From Methylophilus sp. 42 (lineage in GTDB: Bacteria; Pseudomonadota; Gammaproteobacteria; Burkholderiales; Methylophilaceae), in the NCBI RefSeq assembly GCF_000384155.1, contig NZ_KB913031.1, positions 2,722,961 to 2,786,960 on the forward strand: a DNA stretch of 64,000 nucleotides, read 5' to 3'. Of the stretch, positions 18,811 to 27,900 are shown in pieces (the stretch's first letter is position 1; each line of letters begins with the position of its first letter). The translations under genes were made by a program, and so were the position numbers. Under the pieces are notes generated by a model. It ran no database searches and was not told the DNA's origin. It saw nothing but the letters and a program-made list of their open reading frames with translations.

Positions 18811-18840
18811 AAAAAAACACCCTGCCGAAGCAGGGTGTTA
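18811..18840 (-). terminator. Rho-independent terminator after xoxF
   Basis: Stem AACACCCTGC/GCAGGGTGTT with a CGAA loop. On the minus strand it is followed by a T-run (the A7 at 18811-18817). A 10-bp stem with tetraloop is strong and also suits mRNA 3'-end stability. Confidence 0.88.
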
Positions 18841-18884
18841 GAGGAGTCAACGTATTACTACGTGTAACTTAAGACAAGCTCAAA

Positions 18885-20750
18885 TTACAGTGAGAAAACG
18901 TTCAGTGCACCGCCGCCAGGAGCAGCGTTGTACTTAGTCAACTCTTTGTAACCACCAGCAGCACCCAGTGCGTCTGTGTCGTTGGTCATACCCAAGTTCA
19001 TCGCAACACCAGCCCAACCGCCGATACCGGACAGTACGCCAACGTATTGTTTACCCTTGTTGCCGTATGTGAATGCATTACCAATCACGCCGGAACCAAC
19101 TTGGAATTTCCACAGTTCTTTACCGTTTTGTGCATCAACAGCTTTGAACCAACGATCCAAAGTACCGTAGAACACGATGTTAGAAGCTGTAGTCAGAGCA
19201 CCGCCCCATGCAGAGAATTTCTCTTTGTTGTACCAAACTTTTTTGTTGGTCATTGGATCATAAGCGCCGAAGCCACCCATTACGCCATCAGGACCAGCAA
19301 ACATAGTCAAAGTAGCACCAACCCATGGTTGACCAGCAACGTATTTAGACTCAACTGGCTCGTATGTCATACATACGTGGTTCAATGGTGTGTACACCAA
19401 ACCAGTTTTTGGAGAGTAAGCAGCAGGCTGTTGGTCTTTAGTACCCAAAGCAGCTGGGCAAACACCCTTAGCGTTGTAGTCTTGGTGAGTAGAAGCAGTT
19501 GCCAATTTGTTTGGCACACCTGTTTTCAGGTCAACATCAGTTGCCCAGTTAACGAATGGGTGTACTTTTTCAGCTGCAACCAATGAACCGTTATGAGCGT
19601 TCCATGTGTAGATGAAACCGTTACGGTCATGGTGCCATGCGTAAGTTTTGCCACCTTTGTCGAACAGGATTACTTCGTTAATACCATCGTAGTCCCACTC
19701 ATCGTGTGGAGTCATTTGCATGCCCCATTTAGCCACACCAGTGTCCAAATCACGAGCGAAAATTGTCATAGACCATTTGTTGTCGCCTGGACGTACATCT
19801 GGGTTCCATACGGATGGGTTACCAGTACCGTAGTAAACCAGGTTTGTACGTGCATCATATGGCCACCAGCCCCATACGGAACCGCCACCATGTTGCCAGC
19901 CGTCTTTAACAGCTTGTGGTTTCAACCAAGTACGTGTACCCAGTTCTTTTTCACCAATTTTCAGGCTGTCGTTAGCCAATTTTTTGAAAGAACCACCTTG
20001 CTTGTTACCGCCGTTTACATCTTCGTAAACTGACAGAGCATTGTAGGATGGGTTTTCTTTGTTGAAGTCAGCACCGATCAATACTTCGCTGTCTGGACCT
20101 GTAGAGAATGCTTTCCATGCCAGAGAGCCGTCTTTCAGGTTGTATGCAGCGATAAAGCAACGTACGCCGAACTCAGCACCTGAGCAACCGGTCAATACTT
20201 TGTCTTTGATCACGTGTGGAGCGTTAGTGTTAGTTGCACCAACTTTTGGATCAGTGTTCTTAACATCCCATACTTTAGCACCGGTTTTTGCATCTAAAGC
20301 AACCAACATACCGTCGTTTTGTTGCAGATAGATTTTGCCGTCGCCGTAGCCCAGACCACGAGAAACGTTGTCACAGCACAGAACTGCTTGAACGCTTGGG
20401 TCTTGTTTAGGGAAATAGGACCAAACGATTTTTTGATTGTCGTTCAGATCCAGAGCGTATACGTTGTTTGGGAAAGCTGTGTGAACGTACATCATGTTGC
20501 CCACAACCACTGGTGAACCTTCATGACCACGGTTTACACCAGTAGCGAATGTCCAAGCTGCTTTCAGGTTTTTAACGTTACCCTTGTTGATTTGTGCCAA
20601 GGCGCTGTAACCGTTGTTGTTGTGTTGACCACGTGGATGTGCCCAGTTGTTGGCATCTTTCAACGCGGCTTCTTGGTCAGCTGCTGCGAAAGCAACCAAT
20701 GGCAATGCTGCTACCAGACCCAAGGCCAGTTTGATTTTGTTAACTTGCAT
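18885..20750 (-). CDS. xoxF: Lanthanide-dependent methanol dehydrogenase XoxF
   Basis: 621 residues from ATG 20750 (GGAG 6 bases upstream; an earlier in-frame ATG is less likely), signal peptide to about residue 23. A PQQ eight-bladed propeller that oxidises methanol in the periplasm. Visible ligands: adjacent disulfide C125-C126, E194 (GAEFG), N311 (GNPSVW), and PHDEWDYDGINE with catalytic D353 plus D355, the extra Asp that marks lanthanide (Xox) rather than calcium (MxaF) enzymes. Methylophilaceae usually carry the XoxF4 clade; I infer that from the taxon, not from residues here. It starts the xoxF-J-G cluster. Confidence 0.97.
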   Translation of the reverse strand: MQVNKIKLALGLVAALPLVAFAAADQEAALKDANNWAHPRGQHNNNGYSALAQINKGNVKNLKAAWTFATGVNRGHEGSPVVVGNMMYVHTAFPNNVYALDLNDNQKIVWSYFPKQDPSVQAVLCCDNVSRGLGYGDGKIYLQQNDGMLVALDAKTGAKVWDVKNTDPKVGATNTNAPHVIKDKVLTGCSGAEFGVRCFIAAYNLKDGSLAWKAFSTGPDSEVLIGADFNKENPSYNALSVYEDVNGGNKQGGSFKKLANDSLKIGEKELGTRTWLKPQAVKDGWQHGGGSVWGWWPYDARTNLVYYGTGNPSVWNPDVRPGDNKWSMTIFARDLDTGVAKWGMQMTPHDEWDYDGINEVILFDKGGKTYAWHHDRNGFIYTWNAHNGSLVAAEKVHPFVNWATDVDLKTGVPNKLATASTHQDYNAKGVCPAALGTKDQQPAAYSPKTGLVYTPLNHVCMTYEPVESKYVAGQPWVGATLTMFAGPDGVMGGFGAYDPMTNKKVWYNKEKFSAWGGALTTASNIVFYGTLDRWFKAVDAQNGKELWKFQVGSGVIGNAFTYGNKGKQYVGVLSGIGGWAGVAMNLGMTNDTDALGAAGGYKELTKYNAAPGGGALNVFSL

Positions 20751-20915
20751 ATTGATCTCCAAAGTTAGAACTAAGGGTTTAATATTAAGTACACGTTAAA
20801 TTCTGCCACCACTAGGATTGGCAAACCAAATCTCCCGCATACTTTTCACTCCAGAGACAAGGGAAAAACTCCTGAAACACCTTAGAATTTATCACTTGCC
20901 GCATGTGAGGATTGC

Positions 20916-20944
20916 AATATAGAACAATTTGTTTTCAATTGCAA
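20916..20944 (-). promoter_or_regulatory. Candidate xoxF promoter
   Basis: On the minus strand TTGCAA (20939-20944), 17 bases, TATATT (20916-20921). Predicted start near 20909, so the leader would be about 160 bases. The GTTACA direct repeat sits immediately upstream of the -35 box, the normal place for an activator. Confidence 0.5.
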
Positions 20945-20950
20945 CAGTTT

Positions 20951-20971
20951 GGTTACAAATCGGTTACAAAT
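20951..20971. promoter_or_regulatory. 11-bp direct repeat upstream of the xoxF promoter
   Basis: GGTTACAAAT occurs twice with an 11-bp period (20951-20960 and 20962-20971). Read on the minus strand the half-site is TTTGTAACC. It ends 6 bp upstream of the predicted xoxF -35. A likely response-regulator site (OmpR/PhoB type); methanol oxidation genes in other methylotrophs are controlled by such regulators (MxbM, MxcE). Confidence 0.5.
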
Positions 20972-21056
20972 ATTTCGAAATATTTTTTGTTATTTTTAAG
21001 CAAGCTTGTCATAAAATAAATTACCATTAAAAATCATACAGTTAAGAAAATAATTT

Positions 21057-22007
21057 ATGAGCACCCTCTATCTTTATCCTGAATGCCAGCCGTTTACAAA
21101 TACCCATATTGCAGTCAGCCCGTTACATTCAATCTATATTGAACAATGCGGCAACCCGCATGGCGTACCCGTTATTTTTCTACATGGCGGCCCTGGCAGC
21201 GGCTGCAATCCAGGACAAAGACGCTTTTTTGACCCCGCGCATTACCACATCATTTTGTTTGATCAACGCGGATGTGGTCGCAGCCTGCCAGCTGGAGAGA
21301 CCATAGACAATACGACGCAAGACCTGGTGACAGATATAGAGGCGATACGCCAGCACTTGAATATTGATCGCTGGCATGTCTTTGGAGGCTCATGGGGTAG
21401 CACGCTGGCATTAGCCTATGCAAACAGCCATCCTGACACAGCGATCAGCCTGACTTTGCGTGGCATTTTTTTGAGCAGGCAGCATGAGATAGCCTGGTTC
21501 CTAGGGCAAGTATCATTGTTTTTCCCTGAAGCCTGGCAGACGTTGCTGGCACCGGTGCCCGCCAGCCATCGGGAAAATGTCCTGGATTACTATGCCACAC
21601 AGGTATTTGACGCTGACACTGCCATCAGCATTCCAGCAGCCATCCGCTGGAATGCGTTTGAATCCAGCATTATGAGCCTGATCCCTAAAGCGGATAGTAC
21701 CGAAGTCAATGGCGCCGTCGAACTGGCGCGGGCACGGGTACAAATTCATTACATTCAACATTTATGCTTTGTCGATGGCGATCAAATGTTACAGGCAGCC
21801 GCGGAGCAACTGCGATCCATCCCAACAACCATTGTGCAAGGGCGTTATGACATGGTCTGCCCGCCACAAACTGCCTGGGAATTAAGCAAAGCACTGCCAC
21901 ACGCGACCTTGGTCATGGTGCCGGACGCCGGTCACTCAGCGATGGAGGCTGGTACATGCCAGGCTTTATTGAATGCGACGGAACAATACAAGCAACTCAG
22001 TTCCTAA
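21057..22007 (+). CDS. pip: Proline iminopeptidase (alpha/beta hydrolase)
   Basis: 316 residues. It removes N-terminal proline from peptides. Oxyanion motif HGGPGSGC, FDQRGCGRS, nucleophile elbow GGSWGSTL, catalytic Asp in YDMVCPP and His in GHSAMEAG match the S33 family. No signal peptide, so cytoplasmic. It diverges from xoxF across a 306-bp AT-rich region. Confidence 0.94.
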   Translation: MSTLYLYPECQPFTNTHIAVSPLHSIYIEQCGNPHGVPVIFLHGGPGSGCNPGQRRFFDPAHYHIILFDQRGCGRSLPAGETIDNTTQDLVTDIEAIRQHLNIDRWHVFGGSWGSTLALAYANSHPDTAISLTLRGIFLSRQHEIAWFLGQVSLFFPEAWQTLLAPVPASHRENVLDYYATQVFDADTAISIPAAIRWNAFESSIMSLIPKADSTEVNGAVELARARVQIHYIQHLCFVDGDQMLQAAAEQLRSIPTTIVQGRYDMVCPPQTAWELSKALPHATLVMVPDAGHSAMEAGTCQALLNATEQYKQLSS

Positions 22008-22019
22008 CAATCATCCCCA

Positions 22020-23333
22020 ATGAAAGTGGAGTGTATGCCTGCGTTATGGACGACAGTACAAGCACAGTGGCGAGGGCTGAAGCAGCAATTATCAGCCTAT
22101 AGCTACTGCACGCCGCTGTTTGTGATAAAAACAACCTGGCAGGGCGTTACCAAGCACAGGTTAATGGGGCTTTCTGCCGCCCTCTCCTTTTACGCCCTGT
22201 TCGCCCTGATTCCGCTGATCGTGCTGATTTTCTTTTTAATCAGCCACCTGGTGTATTCGTCTGATTACGCCATTGTGAAACTGGCCATTCTGACCAGCAA
22301 TCTGCTGCCAGAATTCAGCCAGCGCATCATGATAGAAGTGTATGAAAATACGCGCACCAAAGCTGCCTGGGGCGCGGTTGGTTTTTTTGTGTTGCTGTGG
22401 ACCATCACGCCACTGGCAACACATATGCGCGCCAGCTTTCACCTGATTGCCAGCCGCAATGACGTGCCCTCTTTCTGGCATAAGAAATTACGCGATGTCG
22501 TCGCCGTGCTGGGTGTATTACTCGTGTTCTTCCTGTTTACCGCCGCCGGCTTTGTGCTGGAGTCTATTATTGTTTTCCTGGCCAACCATCTGCCATCCGC
22601 ATCGATCAATGTGGTCGGCTCACTACTATCGCTTACTTTAACCACTTTATTGATTGCAGGTTTTTACCACACCTTTTGCCCACTCAATGTGCACTGGCGC
22701 CACTTGCTGTTATCCGCCCTGCTCACCGCCACCTTGTGGATGCTGATGCGCCCGGCCTTTGGCTTGTTTTTAAGCGTGAACAAAAACTTTGGCGCCGTGT
22801 TCGGCAGCATGAAGGCCATGTTTGTCTCCATCAGCTGGCTTTATCTTAATTTTGCCGTGTTTCTAGTGGGCATAGAGTTAATGGTCACACTGAGGCAAAA
22901 AGACGTATTGCTACTGAAAGGCCTGTTTGAAGATATCCCCAACCAGCAACACTACTTGCAGGCGCTGATGGGCAAATACGGTAAAACCTATGCGCAAGGT
23001 AGTTATGTGCTGAAAGAGGGGGATACCAGCCATCACTACTATATGGTGGTCGATGGCAGCTTGCATTTGACGCAACAACACACTGACGGCAGTGAGAAAA
23101 TACTGCGTATCTTGCAGTACGGTGATTTTTTTGGTGACATCGCCCTGTTCTCGGCACAACCCGTAACGGCTAGCGCGGTGGTCGCCTCGCCGGAAGCATC
23201 AGTGATTGAAATTTATGCCGACTGCATGGAGAACCTGTTGCAGGAAGACCCGCATATTGCTGTGCGCCTGCTAAAACAACTCTCCCATCATGCGCAGGTA
23301 AAGAACACATTTGTATCATCAAGCGCCGTATAA
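22020..23333 (+). CDS. YihY/BrkB-family membrane protein fused to a cyclic-nucleotide-binding-like domain
   Basis: 437 residues. The first 300 are a YihY/BrkB membrane domain (HRLMGLSAALSFYALFALIPLIVL and five more hydrophobic segments). The last 120 form a CNBD/cupin-like beta-roll (YAQGSYVLKEGDTSHHYYMV, FFGDIALFSAQPVTASAVV). In cAMP-binding domains the phosphate cassette has Arg where this has Thr (QPVTASAV), so the ligand may not be a cyclic nucleotide. It lies 12 bp after pip. Most family members lack this C-terminal domain. Confidence 0.88.
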   Translation: MKVECMPALWTTVQAQWRGLKQQLSAYSYCTPLFVIKTTWQGVTKHRLMGLSAALSFYALFALIPLIVLIFFLISHLVYSSDYAIVKLAILTSNLLPEFSQRIMIEVYENTRTKAAWGAVGFFVLLWTITPLATHMRASFHLIASRNDVPSFWHKKLRDVVAVLGVLLVFFLFTAAGFVLESIIVFLANHLPSASINVVGSLLSLTLTTLLIAGFYHTFCPLNVHWRHLLLSALLTATLWMLMRPAFGLFLSVNKNFGAVFGSMKAMFVSISWLYLNFAVFLVGIELMVTLRQKDVLLLKGLFEDIPNQQHYLQALMGKYGKTYAQGSYVLKEGDTSHHYYMVVDGSLHLTQQHTDGSEKILRILQYGDFFGDIALFSAQPVTASAVVASPEASVIEIYADCMENLLQEDPHIAVRLLKQLSHHAQVKNTFVSSSAV

Positions 23334-23419
23334 ACAGCCCAGTGCCTGAATAAACAACATAGATCAGCCGCGTTTTGCGCTAAATCAAGTCACACAACCA
23401 TTGCAGAATTGTAAGATGT

Positions 23420-23435
23420 GTTACAAAATTGTAAC
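23420..23435. repeat. Inverted repeat GTTACAA-AA-TTGTAAC
   Basis: Perfect 7-bp arms with a 2-bp centre, 20 bp upstream of the next gene's ATG. The arm contains the same GTTACAA sequence found as direct repeats upstream of xoxF and moaA. Possible operator. Confidence 0.4.
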
Positions 23436-23455
23436 TATCTTTGGAATTTTGCACG

Positions 23456-24961
23456 ATGGCCATCCCACTTTCGCAAGAAATCAATACGCTGATACAACAG
23501 TTGAATCACGGACAATTTATTGACGTCATTCAACGGGCACGCCCATTGGCGGCACAGCATCCGCGAGAGTTTGTCTTACACCACCTGCTGGCACTGGCGC
23601 TGGATCAGACTCAGCAGTACCCGGAGGCAGCAAGTGCATACGAAACAGCGTTGCAACTCAATCCGAAAGCCGCAGAACTGTGGTTTAACTATGCCATTGT
23701 ACAAACCCAGCTTGATGCACTAGCCACCGCCGAACAGGCTTACCGCAAAGCCATTGCGCTGAATCCACAGTTTTTTGAAGCACATGGCAACCTGGGCACG
23801 GTGCTGCAAAAACAGGGCAAACTGGATGAGGCGATGGCCAGCTATCAGCAAGGATTGCGCATCCAGCCACAAGATGCGCGCGGCCATTTCAACCTTGGAA
23901 CAGTACTGCGTGACAAAGGGCAATTGCCGGCAGCCGTGCAAAGTTATGAACGCGCCATCACATTATTCCCCAACTACACTGACGCCTATAACAACCTGGG
24001 CGAAACCTGGCGCGACCAGGGCGACATGACCAAAGCGGTGCAACATTACCAGCAGGCACTACAACGCAACCCTCAACACCCGGGTGCCAACTACAATATG
24101 GGCGAGTTTTTATACCTGGCCAAGCGATTTGAAGAGGCGATTCCGCACTTTCAGGCCTCGCAATTGGATGACTGGCAATCCAGGGTGCTTTACTGCTTAT
24201 ACCGTGCCGAGAAGTTCGAAGCGTTCAAGCAGTTACGCGATGACATTATTAAGCAAGGGCCACATACCGCACCATTTATTGCGACACTCTCCACACATTA
24301 CAGCCTCAACCACGACCAGGCGGACCCTTACCAGTTTTGTCCGGATGGCTTGTCGTTTGTTTATCACCGCAGCCTGCCAGAACTGGCACCGGGCAGCCCG
24401 CTACTAGCAGAATTACTGGCCAATATTGCGCAGGCCGATATCGCCGAGCGTAAGCAAGCGCGCCTGACCAATGGCAAACAGTCTGCAGGCAATTTATTCA
24501 AGCGCCCTGAAGCGGCCTTCAGGGCGCTGGGCGAGTTGGTTAAACGTGAGTTCCGCCATTACCAGGCCCAATTCAGCCAGGCCGATTGTGCCCTGATCAC
24601 CCACTTCCCAGAATCACTGGAATTCACCAGCTCCTGGTACGTCAACATGCAAAAAGGCGGCCATCTGGATGCCCATATTCATGAAATTGGCTGGCTCAGT
24701 GGCGCCGTTTATCTCGCTATGCCAGAGACGGAAGATCCGCAGGAAGGTGCTTTTGAGTATGGCACACATGGCGACCAATACCCGCAATTACATGACAATT
24801 TCCCAACGCGCTTTATCAAACCAGCCGTCGGCGATATTGTGTTATTTCCGTCATCGCTGTTTCACAGAACCATCCCCTTCCACGCCGAAGCAGAGCGCAT
24901 TTGCGTGGCATTTGACTTGAAACCTGCCGCACACCTGCCAACCGCACGCAGCCAGTATTAA
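23456..24961 (+). CDS. TPR protein with C-terminal 2OG-Fe(II) oxygenase domain
   Basis: 501 residues from ATG 23456 (an upstream TTG at 23441 is open). Residues about 10-220 are five to six TPR repeats (AASAYETALQLNPKAAELWF, AHGNLGTVLQKQGKLDEAM and similar). After a linker, residues about 370-490 match the putative 2OG-Fe(II) oxygenase family: HIHEIGWLSGAVYLAMP and LFPSSLFHRTIPF supply the likely iron ligands. No signal peptide. The target protein or peptide is unknown. Confidence 0.87.
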   Translation: MAIPLSQEINTLIQQLNHGQFIDVIQRARPLAAQHPREFVLHHLLALALDQTQQYPEAASAYETALQLNPKAAELWFNYAIVQTQLDALATAEQAYRKAIALNPQFFEAHGNLGTVLQKQGKLDEAMASYQQGLRIQPQDARGHFNLGTVLRDKGQLPAAVQSYERAITLFPNYTDAYNNLGETWRDQGDMTKAVQHYQQALQRNPQHPGANYNMGEFLYLAKRFEEAIPHFQASQLDDWQSRVLYCLYRAEKFEAFKQLRDDIIKQGPHTAPFIATLSTHYSLNHDQADPYQFCPDGLSFVYHRSLPELAPGSPLLAELLANIAQADIAERKQARLTNGKQSAGNLFKRPEAAFRALGELVKREFRHYQAQFSQADCALITHFPESLEFTSSWYVNMQKGGHLDAHIHEIGWLSGAVYLAMPETEDPQEGAFEYGTHGDQYPQLHDNFPTRFIKPAVGDIVLFPSSLFHRTIPFHAEAERICVAFDLKPAAHLPTARSQY

Positions 24962-24986
24962 GCCAAGCGACAAATCCAAGGTTTTA

Positions 24987-25006
24987 TCACAGCAACGATG
25001 CTGTGA
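24987..25006. repeat. 8-bp inverted repeat after the TPR/oxygenase gene
   Basis: TCACAGCA, ACGA loop, TGCTGTGA, 25 bp after the stop. No T-run follows on the plus strand, so it is an imperfect terminator or mRNA-end hairpin. The rest of the gap up to 25207 shows nothing else I can support. Confidence 0.35.
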
Positions 25007-25207
25007 CTGGCTTATCAAACTGATACAGAATTTATCAAAATTGCTGATTGTAGATTCCATGGCGCAAGGTATGATACTTGATGAGGAATGGCTATTTAAA
25101 CCGGCACAGAAGCAGGGGTTGCAACTGATGCAACCATCCGGAAAGATTGCGTTGCAATACACCTCATCGCGTGTCACCTCAACCAACTCTGATGGAGTCA
25201 GCTCAAT

Positions 25208-25735
25208 ATGATTTCAGTGCGCCGGACATGCTTATTACTCCCCTTGCTCGGCATGGGTGCCAGCGGCCTGTCCCAGGCGGGGGCTGAGCAAGTCCGCGAA
25301 ACCAAGAGTGAATTACTGTTTAACCTGGCGCTACTGAGCCAAATGCCCAACCGCCAGCCGCAAGACACCTATGCGATTTGTGCATTTGAAGAAGATATCG
25401 GCCATTTGAAAGCCACCGCGCTGGAATCGCAGAAATTACAGAATTTGCAGATATTTTTGGTCACTGTAAAAGCACCAACCGACGTCAAGCGCTGCAATCT
25501 GTTATATATTCAAGACTATGGCTCACAAAAGCCGCTAGAATTACAACAAATCATTCAGAAAGAATCCGTATTGACCGTGGTGTATAACGGTAATAAATTT
25601 TCTGAGTATGGGCATGTAGAAATCAATGAGCAGGATAAGCATTACCAGTTCGCCTTGCATCTGACCTCGGCAAAACAGGCCGGCATTGTATTTGACACGC
25701 GACTGATGAAACTGGCGACCAATATCATTAATTAA
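25208..25735 (+). CDS. YfiR-like periplasmic protein (DUF4154)
   Basis: 175 residues with a signal peptide (to about residue 25). The family pattern is visible: LLFNLAL, a Y-x-ICAFEED stretch, KRCNLLYIQDYGSQ, SVLTVVYNGNKFSEYG, VEINEQDKHYQFALHLTSAKQAGIVFDTRLMKLA. YfiR proteins repress an inner-membrane diguanylate cyclase from the periplasm in response to redox or envelope stress. The very next gene (7 bp on) is such an enzyme. Confidence 0.85.
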   Translation: MISVRRTCLLLPLLGMGASGLSQAGAEQVRETKSELLFNLALLSQMPNRQPQDTYAICAFEEDIGHLKATALESQKLQNLQIFLVTVKAPTDVKRCNLLYIQDYGSQKPLELQQIIQKESVLTVVYNGNKFSEYGHVEINEQDKHYQFALHLTSAKQAGIVFDTRLMKLATNIIN

Positions 25736-25742
25736 CTTGAGT

Positions 25743-27818
25743 ATGTTAAGACTATTACCTCACCTCAAAATTGCACACAAACTGCTGCTCACCGAACTGG
25801 TGATGACCTTAAGTATGTTGCTGGTGTTTATTGTCTTTGCGTTTGGTAGCCATTACCACAGCCTGCGCTCCCACCTGATTCGCGATATCCTGGTGCAAAT
25901 GAATGTGGTGGCAAACTCGATCGGCCCCGCCGTCATGTTTGGCGAGGTAAGCTCAGCCGCAAAAACACTAGAGCCACTCACAGACAACCAGAATATCCGC
26001 AGTGTCGTCATTCTTAACCAGCAACAAAAACCGCTGCAAAGCCTGCATCCACAGCACCCCCAAAGCCCGGCGGGCTGGCAATGGTTATATCCCTACTTTG
26101 GCGACATGGAAGTGACCACGCCGATTGTGGTCAATGAGAAAACTGTGGGCAGCTTGCATGCCACCATCAAACAAGAGCAAATTGTCGATGTATTAATTGG
26201 CTTTGCCTGGTCGAATGCCATTGCCGTACTGGCGGCGGCCTTGGTCGGCTGCCTGATTATGTGGCGATTGAACCGCAATATTGTGGACCCGATTCATGCA
26301 CTGCAAAGCTTTGTCAGCAAGATCACACGCAACCACCATTACGACCAGCGCATCAAGGTGACCAGCGCCGATGAAATTGGCATGCTGAGCCATGATATTA
26401 ACAATATGCTGGAAAGCATTCGCCAACGTGATGCGCAGTTACAAGCCGAGCTGGAACATCGCAAAGTTATCGAAGAAAAACTGCAGTTTTTAGCCCATTA
26501 CGATAAAAATACCCAACTGCTGAACCGCCATGCATTTGAAGAAGCGATCACACGTAAAATCACTGCCACGCCAGATGACCGCAAACATATTTACCTGCTG
26601 CTGCTAGATCTGGATCGCTTCAAAATCGTCAATGATGCCTTTGGTCACAATACCGGCGACAAACTGCTGCAACAAGTGGCTCACAGGCTGCGCGGCAACA
26701 TGTCGCAAGAAGACGCTATTTTCCGCCTGGGCGGTGACGAATTTGCCATATTGCTGGATGCGCCCGGACGCACGCTGATCGAGCAGGTTTGCAAACGCAT
26801 TATCCAAACCATTTCTGCGCAGTTTATCGTCGACGACCATGAAATCCATATTGGTGTCAGCATCGGAATTGCGCTGTTACGGCCCGGTTTTGACTCGAAA
26901 ACGGAAGTCATGAAAAATGCGGATGTGGCGCTTTATCAGGCCAAAGATGCCGGACGCAATACCTTCCGCTTTTACAGTGAATCTGATGAAGCCAACACCT
27001 CCGAGTTGCGCAACCTGCGCGAAGAGTTGCACTTCGCCCAGCAGAACCAGGAGCTGGAGCTGTATTACCAGCCGATCATCCACACACAGCTATTGAAAAC
27101 CATCGGTTTTGAAGCACTGCTCAGATGGCGTCACCCGACCAAAGGCCTGCTGACGCCAGACCAGTTTATTCACCTGGCAGAAGGCTCCGGGCTCATCATC
27201 AGCATTGGCGCCTGGGTCATCCACCAGTCACTCAAACAACTGGCGATGTGGCAGGAAATGTTCGACCGTGACTTGTTCATGAACGTGAACATTTCCTCGC
27301 GCCAACTGGATGATGACAGTTTGTCAGACACCATCCGCCATGCGCTGGACTTTTACCATGTGTCACCACGCACGCTGAACCTGGAAATCACAGAGTCTAT
27401 GGTGATGCGCAATATTGAGTCGGCCAAGCAAATTCTTTATTCACTCAAACAATTAGGCATAGGCATTGCCATCGACGACTTCGGCATCGGCCATTCGTCC
27501 ATGAACTACCTCAAGCAATTGCCGGTCGATATCCTCAAAATTGACAAGCAGTTTACGGCGGGCATCCCGCAAGACAAAGTCGATATCGCCATTGTCGACG
27601 CCTTGGTCGCCCTGGCTGTCAGCCTTAATTTGAAAGTGGTTGCTGAAGGCGTAGAAAGCGCGATCCAGTTTGAATACCTGCAATACAAACTCTGCCACCA
27701 TGTGCAGGGCTATTTATTTAGCGCCGCCTTGTCTGCCAGCCAAACCACGGCCTTCATGGCCGAGTTTCCGGAAAGTATTCCGAGCGTTTTTCGTAAAATT
27801 GCAGGGTCAGAAGTCTAA
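25743..27818 (+). CDS. YfiN-like membrane GGDEF-EAL c-di-GMP enzyme
   Basis: 691 residues from ATG 25743. TM1 about 14-36, a short periplasmic CHASE8-like domain (residues 37-150), TM2 about 160-180, HAMP (NIVDPIHALQSFVSKITRN), GGDEF with RLGGDEFAIL intact but no RxxD inhibitory site (SQED instead), and an EAL domain with FEALLRWRHP, NLEITES, AIDDFGIGHSS, KIDKQF and AEGVE. Both activities look possible. Paired with the YfiR-like gene, its synthase output is probably set from the periplasm. Unlike YfiN/TpbB it carries an EAL domain. Confidence 0.93.
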   Translation: MLRLLPHLKIAHKLLLTELVMTLSMLLVFIVFAFGSHYHSLRSHLIRDILVQMNVVANSIGPAVMFGEVSSAAKTLEPLTDNQNIRSVVILNQQQKPLQSLHPQHPQSPAGWQWLYPYFGDMEVTTPIVVNEKTVGSLHATIKQEQIVDVLIGFAWSNAIAVLAAALVGCLIMWRLNRNIVDPIHALQSFVSKITRNHHYDQRIKVTSADEIGMLSHDINNMLESIRQRDAQLQAELEHRKVIEEKLQFLAHYDKNTQLLNRHAFEEAITRKITATPDDRKHIYLLLLDLDRFKIVNDAFGHNTGDKLLQQVAHRLRGNMSQEDAIFRLGGDEFAILLDAPGRTLIEQVCKRIIQTISAQFIVDDHEIHIGVSIGIALLRPGFDSKTEVMKNADVALYQAKDAGRNTFRFYSESDEANTSELRNLREELHFAQQNQELELYYQPIIHTQLLKTIGFEALLRWRHPTKGLLTPDQFIHLAEGSGLIISIGAWVIHQSLKQLAMWQEMFDRDLFMNVNISSRQLDDDSLSDTIRHALDFYHVSPRTLNLEITESMVMRNIESAKQILYSLKQLGIGIAIDDFGIGHSSMNYLKQLPVDILKIDKQFTAGIPQDKVDIAIVDALVALAVSLNLKVVAEGVESAIQFEYLQYKLCHHVQGYLFSAALSASQTTAFMAEFPESIPSVFRKIAGSEV

Positions 27819-27900
27819 AAAATACAGGCATCGACAATCAAAAATAGTCGGATTTAGCCGTTATATAAAAATAAACAATAAAAAGCCATCAGGGAGATAT

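Noticed and set aside
27670-27900. An N-terminal extension of the FadL-family gene overlapping the GGDEF-EAL gene
   Set aside because: The signal peptide and ribosome site fix the start at 27901; the extension has no secretion signal in front of a secreted protein.
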